Source: Thiopontia sp964344435
GTDB lineage: Bacteria > Pseudomonadota > Gammaproteobacteria > GCF-002020875
Assembly (NCBI GenBank): GCA_964344435.1
Contig: CAYFNH010000069.1
Location: 1-13,229, forward strand
Length of the DNA stretch: 13,229 bases
Reading direction: 5' to 3'
The notes under the pieces were generated by a model. That model made no database searches. It worked only from the letters and a program-made list of their open reading frames with translations, and had not been told where the DNA came from. Made by a program: the position numbers and the translations under genes. This document shows positions 1-7,223 of the stretch, piece after piece. The stretch's first letter is position 1, and each line of letters opens with the position of its first letter.

Positions 1-2
1 AA

Positions 3-239
3 ATGAGCGATATTCAAGCACAGATTACCAAGATTGTTGCAGAGCAGTTGGGCGTTGATGAGGGGGAGATCACCAACGAGTCATCTTTTGTAGATGATCT
101 GGGTGCAGACTCTCTGGATACCGTCGAGCTGGTGATGGCGCTGGAAGAGGAGTTTGGTTGCGAGATTCCAGACGACGAGGCAGAGAAGATTACTACTGTC
201 CAGCAGGCAATCGACTACGTCAACAAGGCGAACGGATAA
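3..239 (+). CDS. acpP: acyl carrier protein
   Basis: Carries growing acyl chains on a phosphopantetheine arm during cytoplasmic type II fatty-acid synthesis. The 78-residue acidic protein is of normal length for the family. It contains the canonical DSLD attachment motif, with Ser37 as the expected phosphopantetheine site (GADSLDTVELVMALEEEF), and the typical ending around IDYVNKANG. The ATG lies only two bases from the window edge, so its ribosome binding site and promoter are outside, but the N-terminus (MSDIQAQI) matches normal ACPs and the gene looks complete. It lies 100 bases upstream of fabF, the standard arrangement, with a terminator-like hairpin between them. Family identity is essentially certain. 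Confidence 0.97.
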   Translation: MSDIQAQITKIVAEQLGVDEGEITNESSFVDDLGADSLDTVELVMALEEEFGCEIPDDEAEKITTVQQAIDYVNKANG

Positions 240-289
240 TCGATTCTGAGCGGTAACAACCGAGTACCGTTTTCATAACGATTCGATCA

Positions 290-324
290 GGGCCGTACTT
301 CTATTGGAGGTACGGCTCTTTTTT
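290..324 (+). terminator. intrinsic terminator/attenuator between acpP and fabF
   Basis: The arm gccgtac (292-298) pairs perfectly with gtacggc (310-316). The stem extends outward by one G-U and one G-C pair (290-291 with 317-318) and is followed by a six-T run (319-324). A weaker hairpin (251-255 with 265-269, then TTTT at 270-273) precedes it. The fabF ribosome binding site GGAG (328-331) begins just after the T run, so read-through is presumably needed for fabF unless there is an internal promoter. Inference: this lets acpP be expressed well above the downstream genes. Confidence 0.7.
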
Positions 325-339
325 GATGGAGTACACGAG

Positions 340-1584
340 ATGAAAGGCGATAGACGCGTAGTGGTAACTGGCTTGGGGATGGTCTCTCCAGTAGGGAATA
401 CGGTTAAGGAGAGCTGGGAGAATATTCTTGCAGGCAAGAGCGGTGCCGGGCCGGTACCTCACTTTGATGCCTCGGAGTTTCCAGTCACCTTCTCCTGTTC
501 GGTCAAGGAGAGCTTCGATCCACTGGACTACCTGACCAAGAAAGATCTGCGCAAGATGGACAGTTTCATCCACTACGGCATGGCGGCAGGCGTTCAGGCT
601 TTCCGTGATTCCGGGTTGGAGATTACCGAAGAGAATGCCGAGCGTATTGGGGTCTCCATCGGCTCCGGTATCGGTGGTCTGCCCGGTATTGAGAAGGGGC
701 GCGATGCGCTGGTGGGGGGTGGACCACGCAAGGTCTCTCCCTTCTTTGTCCCCTCCAATATCATCAACATGGTCTCCGGTAACCTCTCCATTCTGCTCGG
801 TGCCAAGGGGCCCAATACCGCCATTGTCACCGCCTGTAGTACCGCGACCCACAGTGTTGGTGATGCCGCCCGCATGATCGTCTATGGCGATGCCGATGTG
901 ATGATTAGTGGTGGTGCCGAAAATGCAACCTCTCCAGTCGGTCTCAGCGGCTTTGCTTCGGCCAAGGCGCTCTCTACCCGTAATGATGACCCGCAGACCG
1001 CGAGCCGCCCCTGGGATGTCGACCGTGACGGCTTTGTATTGGGGGATGGTGCCGGGGTTGTGGTGCTGGAGGAGTACGAGCACGCCAAGGCGCGTGGTGC
1101 CAATATCTACTGTGAGGTGACCGGGTTCGGCATGAGTGGCGATGCCTACCACATGACCTCCCCCTCGCCCGGTGGTGAAGGGGCCTCGCGCTGCATGAAC
1201 AGTGCCCTGGCCGATGCGGGCGTCAATCCGGATCAGATTCAGTACGTCAACGCACACGGCACCTCGACTCCCGCAGGCGATATCGCCGAGACCTCGGCGG
1301 TGAAGATGACCTTTGCTGATCACGCCTACAAGCTGGCGGTGAACTCCACCAAGTCGATGACTGGACATCTGCTGGGAGCGGCCGGTGGCATTGAGGCGAT
1401 CTTCACCATTCTGGCGATTCGCGATCAGGTCTCTCCGCCCACCATCAATATCTTCAATCAGGATCCACAGTGTGACCTCGATTACGTCGCCAATACCAGT
1501 CGCGAGATGAAGATTGACGTGGCTATCTCCAACTCCTTCGGTTTTGGTGGTACCAACGGAACCCTGGTCTTCTCCAAGTTGTAA
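340..1584 (+). CDS. fabF: beta-ketoacyl-ACP synthase II
   Basis: Condenses malonyl-ACP with acyl-ACP to elongate fatty acids (KAS II, thiolase fold, homodimer, cytoplasm). The product is 414 residues against 413 in E. coli FabF and is closely similar along its length. The Cys-His-His triad is present: Cys166 in TACSTATHS, His306 in NAHGTSTPAGD, and His343 in KSMTGHLLGA with the conserved Lys338. The glycine-rich C-terminal NSFGFGGTNGTLVF is intact. I chose ATG 340 over the in-frame TTG at 304: GGAG at 328-331 is well spaced, the N-terminus then reads MKGDRRVVVTGLGMVSPVGN as in relatives, and the upstream codons fall in the terminator. It sits between acpP and pabB, and the stop is 11 bases before the pabB start. 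Confidence 0.97.
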   Translation: MKGDRRVVVTGLGMVSPVGNTVKESWENILAGKSGAGPVPHFDASEFPVTFSCSVKESFDPLDYLTKKDLRKMDSFIHYGMAAGVQAFRDSGLEITEENAERIGVSIGSGIGGLPGIEKGRDALVGGGPRKVSPFFVPSNIINMVSGNLSILLGAKGPNTAIVTACSTATHSVGDAARMIVYGDADVMISGGAENATSPVGLSGFASAKALSTRNDDPQTASRPWDVDRDGFVLGDGAGVVVLEEYEHAKARGANIYCEVTGFGMSGDAYHMTSPSPGGEGASRCMNSALADAGVNPDQIQYVNAHGTSTPAGDIAETSAVKMTFADHAYKLAVNSTKSMTGHLLGAAGGIEAIFTILAIRDQVSPPTINIFNQDPQCDLDYVANTSREMKIDVAISNSFGFGGTNGTLVFSKL

Positions 1585-1595
1585 CTATCTGGTAA

Positions 1596-2912
1596 GTGTC
1601 TCTATTCGCCGAGCTGGCCGCAGACGGGGCAGATCTACTCGCCCTGCATGCGGCCAACCCGCAACGCTACCCCTACCTGCTGGAGAGCCGTGCCCTGCAA
1701 GAGGGGGAGGCTGGTTGGGATATCCTCTTTGCCCTGCCCGGCAGGACCATCGAGGCGCATCAGTGCGACTTTCTCACAACCCTGGATCGGCAGTGGCAGC
1801 AGCAGAGTTCACAAAATTTTCCAGAGCAAACGGAGGCATTGCCATTTCGTGGGGGCTGGTTTCTCTTTCTTGACTACGAACTGGTCCACCAGATCGAACC
1901 GATTCTCTCCAGGGGGGTGACACCCCCACGCTCCAACAGTTTTGCCACAGAGATTCCCGCCGCAATCCTGCGTGACAAAAGCAAGGATTGTCTCTATCTG
2001 GTTGCGGAGAACGAGCATCAGCTCAATACCCTGCGCACCGACCTGGAAAGAGAGCAGCCGTTGCCCGCATACACGCCTGGTGTGAGCACTCCACTGGAGG
2101 AGGATCCACAGAGTTTTCTCGACAGTGTCGAGCGCATCAAGCGCTATATCGTTGAGGGGGATGTGTTTCAAGTCAATCTCTCTCGACAGTGGAAGGCCAA
2201 GGTTGATCCTCAGCTGCAGCCCTGGCAGCTCTATCACCAACTCTGCAATACCAACCCTGCCCCTTTTGCCGGCCTGGCGCTGCATAAGGAGCGGGCCATT
2301 ATCAGCTCATCGCCAGAGCGGCTGGTCGAGGTGCGAAAGGGAGTGGCGCAGACCCGTCCGATTGCCGGTACCCATCCGCGTGGCCAAACGGCGCAACAAG
2401 ATCAGGCGCTCTCCGCACAGTTGCTGTCCCACCCCAAGGAGCAGGCGGAACATATCATGCTGATCGATCTGGAGCGCAATGACCTGGGGCGGGTCTGCCA
2501 ACCGGGTACGGTGGTGGTAGATGAGCTGATGGCGCTGGAGAGCTACGCCCATGTCCACCATATCGTCTCCAATGTTCGTGGTCAGCTCAAACCCGGCACC
2601 ACACCGGGGGCAGTGATCGCGGCACTGTTTCCGGGGGGGACCATCACCGGCTGCCCCAAGGTACGCTGTATGGAGATCATCGATGAGCTGGAGGGGGCAC
2701 CGAGAGGGGCCTATACCGGCAGCTTCGGTTACCTCAACCATGATGGCTCGATGGACCTCAATATCCTCATCCGCACCCTGATGATGGCGCAGTCGACGGT
2801 TACCCTGCGTGCCGGGGCCGGTATCGTCCATGACTCGGTTCCGCAACGGGAGCTGGAGGAGACCCGGGCCAAGGCCAGAGGGATGCTGGCCGCACTGGGG
2901 GACAAAGTATGA
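1596..2912 (+). CDS. pabB: aminodeoxychorismate synthase component I
   Basis: Chorismate-utilising enzyme of the TrpE/PabB family. As PabB it would convert chorismate and ammonia, supplied by a glutamine amidotransferase PabA not seen here, to 4-amino-4-deoxychorismate for folate. At 438 residues (E. coli PabB 453) it carries the family motifs in order: GDVFQVNLSRQW, SSPERLVEV, PIAGTHPRGQT (residues 255-263), AEHIMLIDLERNDLGRV, FPGGTITGCPKVRCMEIIDE, GAYTGSFGY and ELEETRAKARGML. The start is GTG with only a weak ribosome binding site. An in-frame stop lies just upstream and no ATG or TTG codon follows nearby, so this is the best choice. The ATGA overlap with pabC strongly favours PabB over TrpE. 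Odd: the motif is PIAGT, the anthranilate-synthase-like form, rather than the PIKGT of E. coli PabB. Confidence 0.87.
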   Translation: MSLFAELAADGADLLALHAANPQRYPYLLESRALQEGEAGWDILFALPGRTIEAHQCDFLTTLDRQWQQQSSQNFPEQTEALPFRGGWFLFLDYELVHQIEPILSRGVTPPRSNSFATEIPAAILRDKSKDCLYLVAENEHQLNTLRTDLEREQPLPAYTPGVSTPLEEDPQSFLDSVERIKRYIVEGDVFQVNLSRQWKAKVDPQLQPWQLYHQLCNTNPAPFAGLALHKERAIISSSPERLVEVRKGVAQTRPIAGTHPRGQTAQQDQALSAQLLSHPKEQAEHIMLIDLERNDLGRVCQPGTVVVDELMALESYAHVHHIVSNVRGQLKPGTTPGAVIAALFPGGTITGCPKVRCMEIIDELEGAPRGAYTGSFGYLNHDGSMDLNILIRTLMMAQSTVTLRAGAGIVHDSVPQRELEETRAKARGMLAALGDKV

Positions 2913-3736
2913 TTCTGGTCAACGGGGTTGAGTGTTCCACTCTTGCTGTGATGGATCGAGCGGTACAGTATGGGGATGGTCTGTTCGAGACCGTGGCCCT
3001 GCGTGAGGGAAAGCTGGAGCTGTGGGAGGCACACCTGCAGCGGCTTAAGAGAGGGGCGCAGCGGCTTGCCATTCCCCTGCCGGATGTGGACCTGCTCAAT
3101 CGCGAACTACAGCAGTTGATTTCGGCTTTTGATCAGCAGCAGGGGGTGGTGAAGATTACTCTCAGTCGAGGGCAGGGGGGGCGTGGCTATGCCGCTGCAG
3201 CGGATTTGGAGCCCACTCGAATCCTCTCCCTCACCCCCTGGCCCTATTCAGTCTCTCGACAGAATCAGGCAAGGCAGCAGGGGGTACGGCTCCACATCTG
3301 CAATACTCGACTGGGAGACAATCCCACCCTGGCCGGCATCAAGCACCTCAATCGACTGGAGCAGGTGTTGGCCCGCAACGAATGGAGCGATCCAGAGATT
3401 GCCGAGGGGGTGATGATGAACCTCAATGGAGAGATGATCGAGGGTACCATGAGTAACCTCTTCTTTGTGCGCGATGGTGAGGTGCTTACTCCGGACCTCT
3501 CCCGCTGCGGGGTCGAGGGGGTGATGCGTCAGCATCTGTTGCAGCGGTTCGAGCACCACGCTGTCACGGTTACCCAACGTTCGGTGCCACTGCAGGAGCT
3601 GGTGGTGATCGATGAGGCCTTCTGCTGCAACAGCCTGATCGGTATCTGGCCCATTCGTCAGATCGGTGGCGTCACCCTGCCGGCGCCGGGTACGGTTACC
3701 CATGATTGTATTCACTGGCTCAACGGAGGATCATAG
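2909..3736 (+). CDS. pabC: aminodeoxychorismate lyase
   Basis: Class IV PLP enzyme (branched-chain aminotransferase fold) that splits 4-amino-4-deoxychorismate into p-aminobenzoate and pyruvate, the step after PabB. The product has 275 residues (E. coli 269). Visible marks are MDRAVQYGDGLFETV near the N-terminus, the PLP-binding Lys145 in LAGIKHLNRLEQVLARNEW, the cofactor-contacting Glu178 in IEGTMSNLFFVRDG, the LSRCGVEGVMR segment, and the C-terminal CCNSLIGIWPIRQI. Its ATG overlaps the pabB stop (ATGA at 2909-2912), so the two are translationally coupled and presumably made in proportion. The usual next gene, mltG/yceG, is absent: tmk starts four bases after this stop. Confidence 0.94.
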   Translation: MILVNGVECSTLAVMDRAVQYGDGLFETVALREGKLELWEAHLQRLKRGAQRLAIPLPDVDLLNRELQQLISAFDQQQGVVKITLSRGQGGRGYAAAADLEPTRILSLTPWPYSVSRQNQARQQGVRLHICNTRLGDNPTLAGIKHLNRLEQVLARNEWSDPEIAEGVMMNLNGEMIEGTMSNLFFVRDGEVLTPDLSRCGVEGVMRQHLLQRFEHHAVTVTQRSVPLQELVVIDEAFCCNSLIGIWPIRQIGGVTLPAPGTVTHDCIHWLNGGS

Positions 3737-3740
3737 CCCT

Positions 3741-4379
3741 ATGCAACGAGGAAAGTTCATCACCGTAGAGGGCGGAGAAGGGGTTGGCAAGAGTACCAAC
3801 ATCGACCATATCCTCAAGCGCCTGCAACAGGCGGGGATCGAGGTGGTGCAGACTCGTGAGCCGGGCGGTACCCCGTTGGGGGAGGAGGTACGGGAACTGC
3901 TGCTCGATCACCGTCATGGCGGGATGTCTGAAGATGCGGAGCTGCTGCTGATGTTTGCCGCCCGTGCGCAGCATCTGGCACAGGTGATTCGTCCCGCGCT
4001 GGAAATGGGGAAGTGGGTGCTCTGTGACCGCTTTACCGATGCCAGCCACGCCTATCAGGGGGGCGGGCGCGGGATTGATTCCGGCCGTATCGCAGACCTT
4101 GAACAGTGGGTGCAGCAGGGGCTGCAGCCGGACTTTACCTTGCTGCTTGATATTGATCCGCAACAGGGGTTGGCGCGGGCTGGCAAGCGAGGGGCGTTGG
4201 ATCGCTTTGAGCAGGAGGAGATGAGCTTCTTTCATCGGGTACGTCAACGCTATCTTGAGCGGGCACAACAGTTTCCAGACCGTTTTCACCGCATTGATGC
4301 CAGCCACCCATTGCCGCTGGTGCAGCAGCAGATTGATGAAGAGCTGCTCCCCTATATCGAGCACTGTATTCATGGCTGA
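3741..4379 (+). CDS. tmk: thymidylate kinase
   Basis: Phosphorylates dTMP to dTDP with ATP, an essential step in dTTP supply. The 212-residue product matches E. coli Tmk (213). It has the P-loop GGEGVGKST (residues 11-19), the TREPGGT motif (38-44), the DRF motif with DRFTDASHAYQGGGRG (from 96), the DID motif region (LLLDIDPQQG) and a LID segment RAGKRGALDRFEQEE. The acidic rather than basic residue in the P-loop plus a basic LID resembles the E. coli-like type II enzymes. ATG 3741 was chosen because GGAGGA (3725-3730) precedes it and the N-terminus MQRGKFITVEGGEG fits relatives; an extension further upstream would lie inside pabC. Its last codons overlap the holB start. Confidence 0.96.
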   Translation: MQRGKFITVEGGEGVGKSTNIDHILKRLQQAGIEVVQTREPGGTPLGEEVRELLLDHRHGGMSEDAELLLMFAARAQHLAQVIRPALEMGKWVLCDRFTDASHAYQGGGRGIDSGRIADLEQWVQQGLQPDFTLLLDIDPQQGLARAGKRGALDRFEQEEMSFFHRVRQRYLERAQQFPDRFHRIDASHPLPLVQQQIDEELLPYIEHCIHG

Positions 4380-5328
4380 GGTGCTTCCCTGGCAACAAGC
4401 GGTGTGGGATCGGCTGCAGCAGCAGATTCAGCAACAGCGTGTTCCCCATGCGTTGCTGCTGCATGGCCCGGCCGGTATCGGCAAGCTGCAGTTTGCCAGC
4501 ACCTTGGCGCATGCCCTGCTCTGTGACTCCCCTCTGCCAGGAGGCTACGCCTGTGGTCGCTGTAGTGGTTGCAAACTGCTTGCGGCCGGCACCCATCCGG
4601 ATTTGATTGGGCTGGAACCGGAAGAGGGCAAGCAGGTTCTGGCAGTGGATCGGGTACGGGAGATGATCACCAATTTTGCCTACACCCCACAGATTGCACG
4701 GCGCAAGGTGTTGCAACTGCATCCGGCAGAGAGCATGAATCCCAGTGCGGCCAACAGCCTGCTGAAGACGTTGGAAGAGCCGCCTGGCGAGGCGGTGATG
4801 ATTCTGGTTAGCCATGCCCCTGCCAGACTGTTACCGACCATCCGCAGCCGCTGCCAGCAACTTCCCTTTGTGCTGCCGTCGACGGATCAGGGTATGCGTT
4901 GGCTACAGCAGCAGGGAGGGGTAGAGGATGCCGCAGCTGTACTCGCGCTGGCCGAAGGGGTACCGCTCAAGGCGCTGGCGCTCTCCCAGCCGGAGTTGCT
5001 GGAGCATAACCGACTGATGGGGCAAGAGCTGATCGATCTGCTTGCGGGCCGTGCTGATGCGATCCGGGTGGCACGGCGCTGGAGTGACAAGAGTCTGGAT
5101 GCCGCCACTACCCTGCTCTGGCTGCAGCAGTGGAGCAGTGCGCTGATCAAGGGGCAGGTTGAACGGGAACCACTCACCACCTTGAGCAGAGCGCTCCAGG
5201 CCTTGCCACAACAGCGGCTTTTCCTCTTTTACGACAAAGTCAGTCAGGCACGTTCACTGCTCACCACCTCGGTTAATCGGGAGTTGCTGTTTGAGGGTAT
5301 TTTACTGGAGTGGTGCAGTTTTCGATGA
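4372..5328 (+). CDS. holB: DNA polymerase III subunit delta'
   Basis: Clamp-loader subunit of the replicative polymerase, working with delta and the gamma/tau subunits to load the beta clamp. The 318-residue product (E. coli 334) has an AAA+ fold. The Walker-A-like loop is GPAGIGK (32-38), followed by Leu instead of the usual Ser/Thr. A four-Cys zinc module follows (Cys51, Cys61, Cys64, Cys67), then AGTHPDL, the NSLLKTLEEPP segment and the arginine-finger SRC motif in IRSRCQQL. E. coli delta' is not a working ATPase, so the imperfect P-loop is not surprising. The ATG lies inside the tmk end (overlap 4372-4379), implying coupling. Downstream, relatives usually carry pilZ; here a toxin-antitoxin module follows. 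Confidence 0.94.
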   Translation: MAEVLPWQQAVWDRLQQQIQQQRVPHALLLHGPAGIGKLQFASTLAHALLCDSPLPGGYACGRCSGCKLLAAGTHPDLIGLEPEEGKQVLAVDRVREMITNFAYTPQIARRKVLQLHPAESMNPSAANSLLKTLEEPPGEAVMILVSHAPARLLPTIRSRCQQLPFVLPSTDQGMRWLQQQGGVEDAAAVLALAEGVPLKALALSQPELLEHNRLMGQELIDLLAGRADAIRVARRWSDKSLDAATTLLWLQQWSSALIKGQVEREPLTTLSRALQALPQQRLFLFYDKVSQARSLLTTSVNRELLFEGILLEWCSFR

Positions 5329-5358
5329 CCCTCTTGGATTGAAAGATAGGGTGATAAT

Positions 5359-5394
5359 TTGACTGCATTGATATCATTGAGTACAGTGATGTCA
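5359..5394 (+). promoter_or_regulatory. toxin-antitoxin promoter with overlapping operator
   Basis: TTGACT (5359-5364) and TACAGT (5382-5387) are separated by 17 bases, a good sigma70-type match. Two 8-base elements of the form TGAT(A/G)TCA lie at 5369-5376 (a perfect palindrome) and 5387-5394, with starts 18 bases apart. Together they form a 26-base imperfect dyad that fills the spacer and overlaps the -10 box. GGAG (5411-5414) is the ribosome binding site for the antitoxin ATG at 5423. Placement inside the promoter suggests autorepression by the antitoxin-toxin complex, as is known for FitAB and VapBC modules. The binding itself is inferred. Confidence 0.6.
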
Positions 5395-5422
5395 TTCTTG
5401 TATTATTTTTGGAGAACAGTTC

Positions 5423-5668
5423 ATGGCAACCCTGACCGTTAGACAGTTTGATGATGACCTGAAAGAGCGGCTTCGCATCAAGGCTGCGCATAACCACCGC
5501 TCCATGGAGGCAGAGGTGCGTGCGATTCTGAAAAGTTCTTTGACAGCCAATCGTGAATCGGTCTCGAAGTTGGGTTCCACTATTCACGGACTTTTCAATG
5601 AAGGGGAGGGGGTAGAGTTACAGCTTCCGCTGCGGACTATGGGAAGAGAGGTCCCCAAGCTTTCATGA
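5423..5668 (+). CDS. FitA-like ribbon-helix-helix antitoxin
   Basis: Predicted antitoxin of a type II module: it should neutralise the PIN-domain nuclease encoded next and repress the operon. The 81-residue protein begins with a ribbon-helix-helix DNA-binding segment (residues 1 to about 42: MATLTVRQFDDDLKERLRIK, then HRSMEAEVRAIL). A more flexible C-terminal tail follows (LGSTIHGLFNEGEGVELQLP) that resembles the toxin-wrapping tail of gonococcal FitA. The start is supported by GGAG eight bases upstream. The stop overlaps the toxin start as ATGA (5665-5668), the usual coupling in these pairs. A candidate promoter and operator lie directly upstream. It could equally be named VapB; within the RHH antitoxins the FitA type is the best match. 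Confidence 0.86.
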   Translation: MATLTVRQFDDDLKERLRIKAAHNHRSMEAEVRAILKSSLTANRESVSKLGSTIHGLFNEGEGVELQLPLRTMGREVPKLS

Positions 5669-6084
5669 TCTTGCTGGATACCAATGTCATTTCCGAGCTG
5701 ATGCGGCCAGCACCGGAGCCGAGTGTGCTCGTGTGGGTCGATCAACTCGAACTGGATGCAACCTGTATCAGTGCCATTAATCAGGCTGAAATTATTCAGG
5801 GGCTTCTGTTGTTGCCCGAAGGAAGGCGCAAACAGCAGTTGCTACACAGATCCGATCAACTGTTTCGTCTGTTTGATCAAAGGATTCTTCCTTTTGGGGA
5901 GGGTGCGGCAGTGATTTATGCCGAAGTGGTGGTTGAGAGGCAACGGCAGGGGCGCCCTATTCATTTTCAGGATGCACAAATTGCAGCGATCTGCATAGAG
6001 CATGATTGTGCCGTTGCAACTCGGAATGTGAGCGACTTTGAAGGGATTGGGAGACTGAAGGTTATCAATCCCTGGAACCTTTGA
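5665..6084 (+). CDS. vapC: FitB/VapC-type PIN-domain toxin ribonuclease
   Basis: Predicted metal-dependent endoribonuclease toxin. The 139-residue protein matches the FitB branch of the VapC family from end to end. It begins MILLDTNVISELMRP, has the central acidic QAEIIQG, the FQDAQIAAIC helix, the VATRNVSDFEG strand and a terminal INPW. The PIN acidic cluster is complete: Asp5, Glu42, Asp103 and Asp124 with the Thr119-Arg120-Asn121 segment. Family length is normal and I see no lesion, so the toxin should be active when free. It is coupled to the antitoxin by an ATGA overlap. The module interrupts the holB-tatD neighbourhood, which suggests horizontal acquisition; the flanks show no obvious repeats or IS sequence. 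Confidence 0.9.
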   Translation: MILLDTNVISELMRPAPEPSVLVWVDQLELDATCISAINQAEIIQGLLLLPEGRRKQQLLHRSDQLFRLFDQRILPFGEGAAVIYAEVVVERQRQGRPIHFQDAQIAAICIEHDCAVATRNVSDFEGIGRLKVINPWNL

Positions 6085-6170
6085 AGATACCTGACTCACC
6101 CTTGTATCAATCTTCTCAAAAGTTCGTTCATACCACGATTTATATTGAAGCAATAACCAAGAGCCAAACC

Positions 6171-6947
6171 ATGATTGATTCCCACTGCCATCTGGATCGT
6201 TTGCATCTGCAACAGGACGAAACCCTCGATACCGCCCTGCAGCGGGCGCGGGAGGTGGGAGTGAGCGGTTTCCTCAATGTCTGTATCAATCTGCAGAATT
6301 TTGCCGAGGTGGTTCGTATAGCGTCAGAACAGGAGTCGATCTGGGCTTCGGTCGGGGTTCACCCCAATGAGATGGAGGCGACAGAGCCCGATGTCGAAAC
6401 CCTGCTACGGCATGCCGAGGAGCATCCAGAGGTGGTGGCCATCGGGGAGACCGGTCTCGACTACCACTACATCACCGCTGAGGAAGATCTGCAGCGTCAG
6501 CGGGATCGGTTTCGTACCCATATTCAGGTTGCCCGCGCATGCAATAAACCACTCATTATCCACACCCGTGAGGCGCGGGAGGAGACCATTGCCATCCTGC
6601 AAGAGGAGGGAGGGGATGAGTGTGGGGGGGTGATGCACTGCTTTACCGAAAGCTGGGAGATGGCCCGGACGGCACTGGATCTGGGGTTTTATATCTCCTT
6701 TTCCGGTATCATTACCTTCAACAACGCAGCCACCTTGCGTGAGGTGGTGAAACAGGTGCCGGAGGATCGGCTGTTGATCGAGACCGATTCGCCCTATCTC
6801 GCACCGGTACCCTACCGGGGCAAGCCCAACCAGCCCGCCTATGTGCGACAAGTGGCTGAAAAGGTGGCAGAGCTACGTGGCTGGTCGCTGGAAAAGGTGG
6901 ACCGGTTGACCTCGGATAATTTTAGCAACCTATTCAGGTTGTCATGA
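6171..6947 (+). CDS. ycfH: TatD-family metal-dependent hydrolase (YcfH type)
   Basis: TIM-barrel metallohydrolase; TatD-family proteins act as metal-dependent DNases and deacylases, and the cellular role of the YcfH branch is not settled. The product has 258 residues (E. coli YcfH 265). Metal ligands are visible: His5 and His7 in DSHCHLD, Glu93 in AIGETGLDYHY, the His of PLIIHTREA, the His of GGVMHCFTE, and Asp206 in ETDSPYLAPVPYRGKPNQP. I chose ATG 6171 because the protein then starts MIDSHCHLD like its relatives. A TTG at 6081 in the same frame would add 30 residues unlike the family and overlap the toxin. A modest AAGAG lies at 6159-6163. Position after holB (with the inserted module between) supports orthology to ycfH. 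Confidence 0.93.
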   Translation: MIDSHCHLDRLHLQQDETLDTALQRAREVGVSGFLNVCINLQNFAEVVRIASEQESIWASVGVHPNEMEATEPDVETLLRHAEEHPEVVAIGETGLDYHYITAEEDLQRQRDRFRTHIQVARACNKPLIIHTREAREETIAILQEEGGDECGGVMHCFTESWEMARTALDLGFYISFSGIITFNNAATLREVVKQVPEDRLLIETDSPYLAPVPYRGKPNQPAYVRQVAEKVAELRGWSLEKVDRLTSDNFSNLFRLS

Positions 6948-6974
6948 TAATGAGTGGGAATATACATTCAGGCT

Positions 6975-7223
6975 ATGGAAGAGAATAGAAAGAAGGGTTT
7001 GGGGCAGAGGATTGCCTATGGAATGGCGCTGGTCAGTTTTGCCTCTGCCGTGGTGTTGAGTTATATCCTCTTCACCTACGACCAGGATACCGGTGTTGCC
7101 GACTCCATTATCGCCAGCATGATGGCCGGGATCGTATTCCTGTGTGGAGTTGGCATTGTACTCTACGTGATTGGACGAGCGGATCTGCCCGATTTGAGTA
7201 TTCCCAGAGAGGAGGCAGAGTAA
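6975..7223 (+). CDS. small two-helix membrane protein
   Basis: I do not recognise a family. The predicted 82-residue protein has a positively charged N-terminus (MEENRKKGLGQR), a first membrane helix at about 13-34, a short polar loop containing DQDTG, a second helix at about 45-67, and a short acidic tail ending SIPREEAE. Both ends are predicted to be cytoplasmic. A GTG at 6954 in the same frame would add seven residues; neither start has a strong ribosome binding site, and ATG 6975 gives the more typical charged N-terminus. The stop overlaps the next start as TAATG (7221-7225), so it is very likely co-translated with the receiver protein and may belong to the same signalling unit. No catalytic motif is visible. 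Confidence 0.65.
   Translation: MEENRKKGLGQRIAYGMALVSFASAVVLSYILFTYDQDTGVADSIIASMMAGIVFLCGVGIVLYVIGRADLPDLSIPREEAE

Noticed and set aside
304..339. Upstream TTG start for fabF
   Set aside because: It would place the start inside the terminator hairpin and add 12 residues unlike FabF proteins. ATG 340 has a good ribosome binding site and the family N-terminus.
301..1368. Long minus-strand open frame (355 codons) across fabF
   Set aside because: It lies wholly antisense to fabF, whose family match is full length and unambiguous. The antisense product has the Gly/His/Thr-rich look of a shadow frame and no recognisable motif.
6081..6170. Upstream TTG start for the TatD protein, or a minus-strand peptide in this gap
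   Set aside because: The 30 extra residues do not resemble the family and overlap the toxin stop. A minus-strand frame here (LQYKSWYERTF...) reads somewhat protein-like but has no binding site or family match and runs antisense into the toxin gene.
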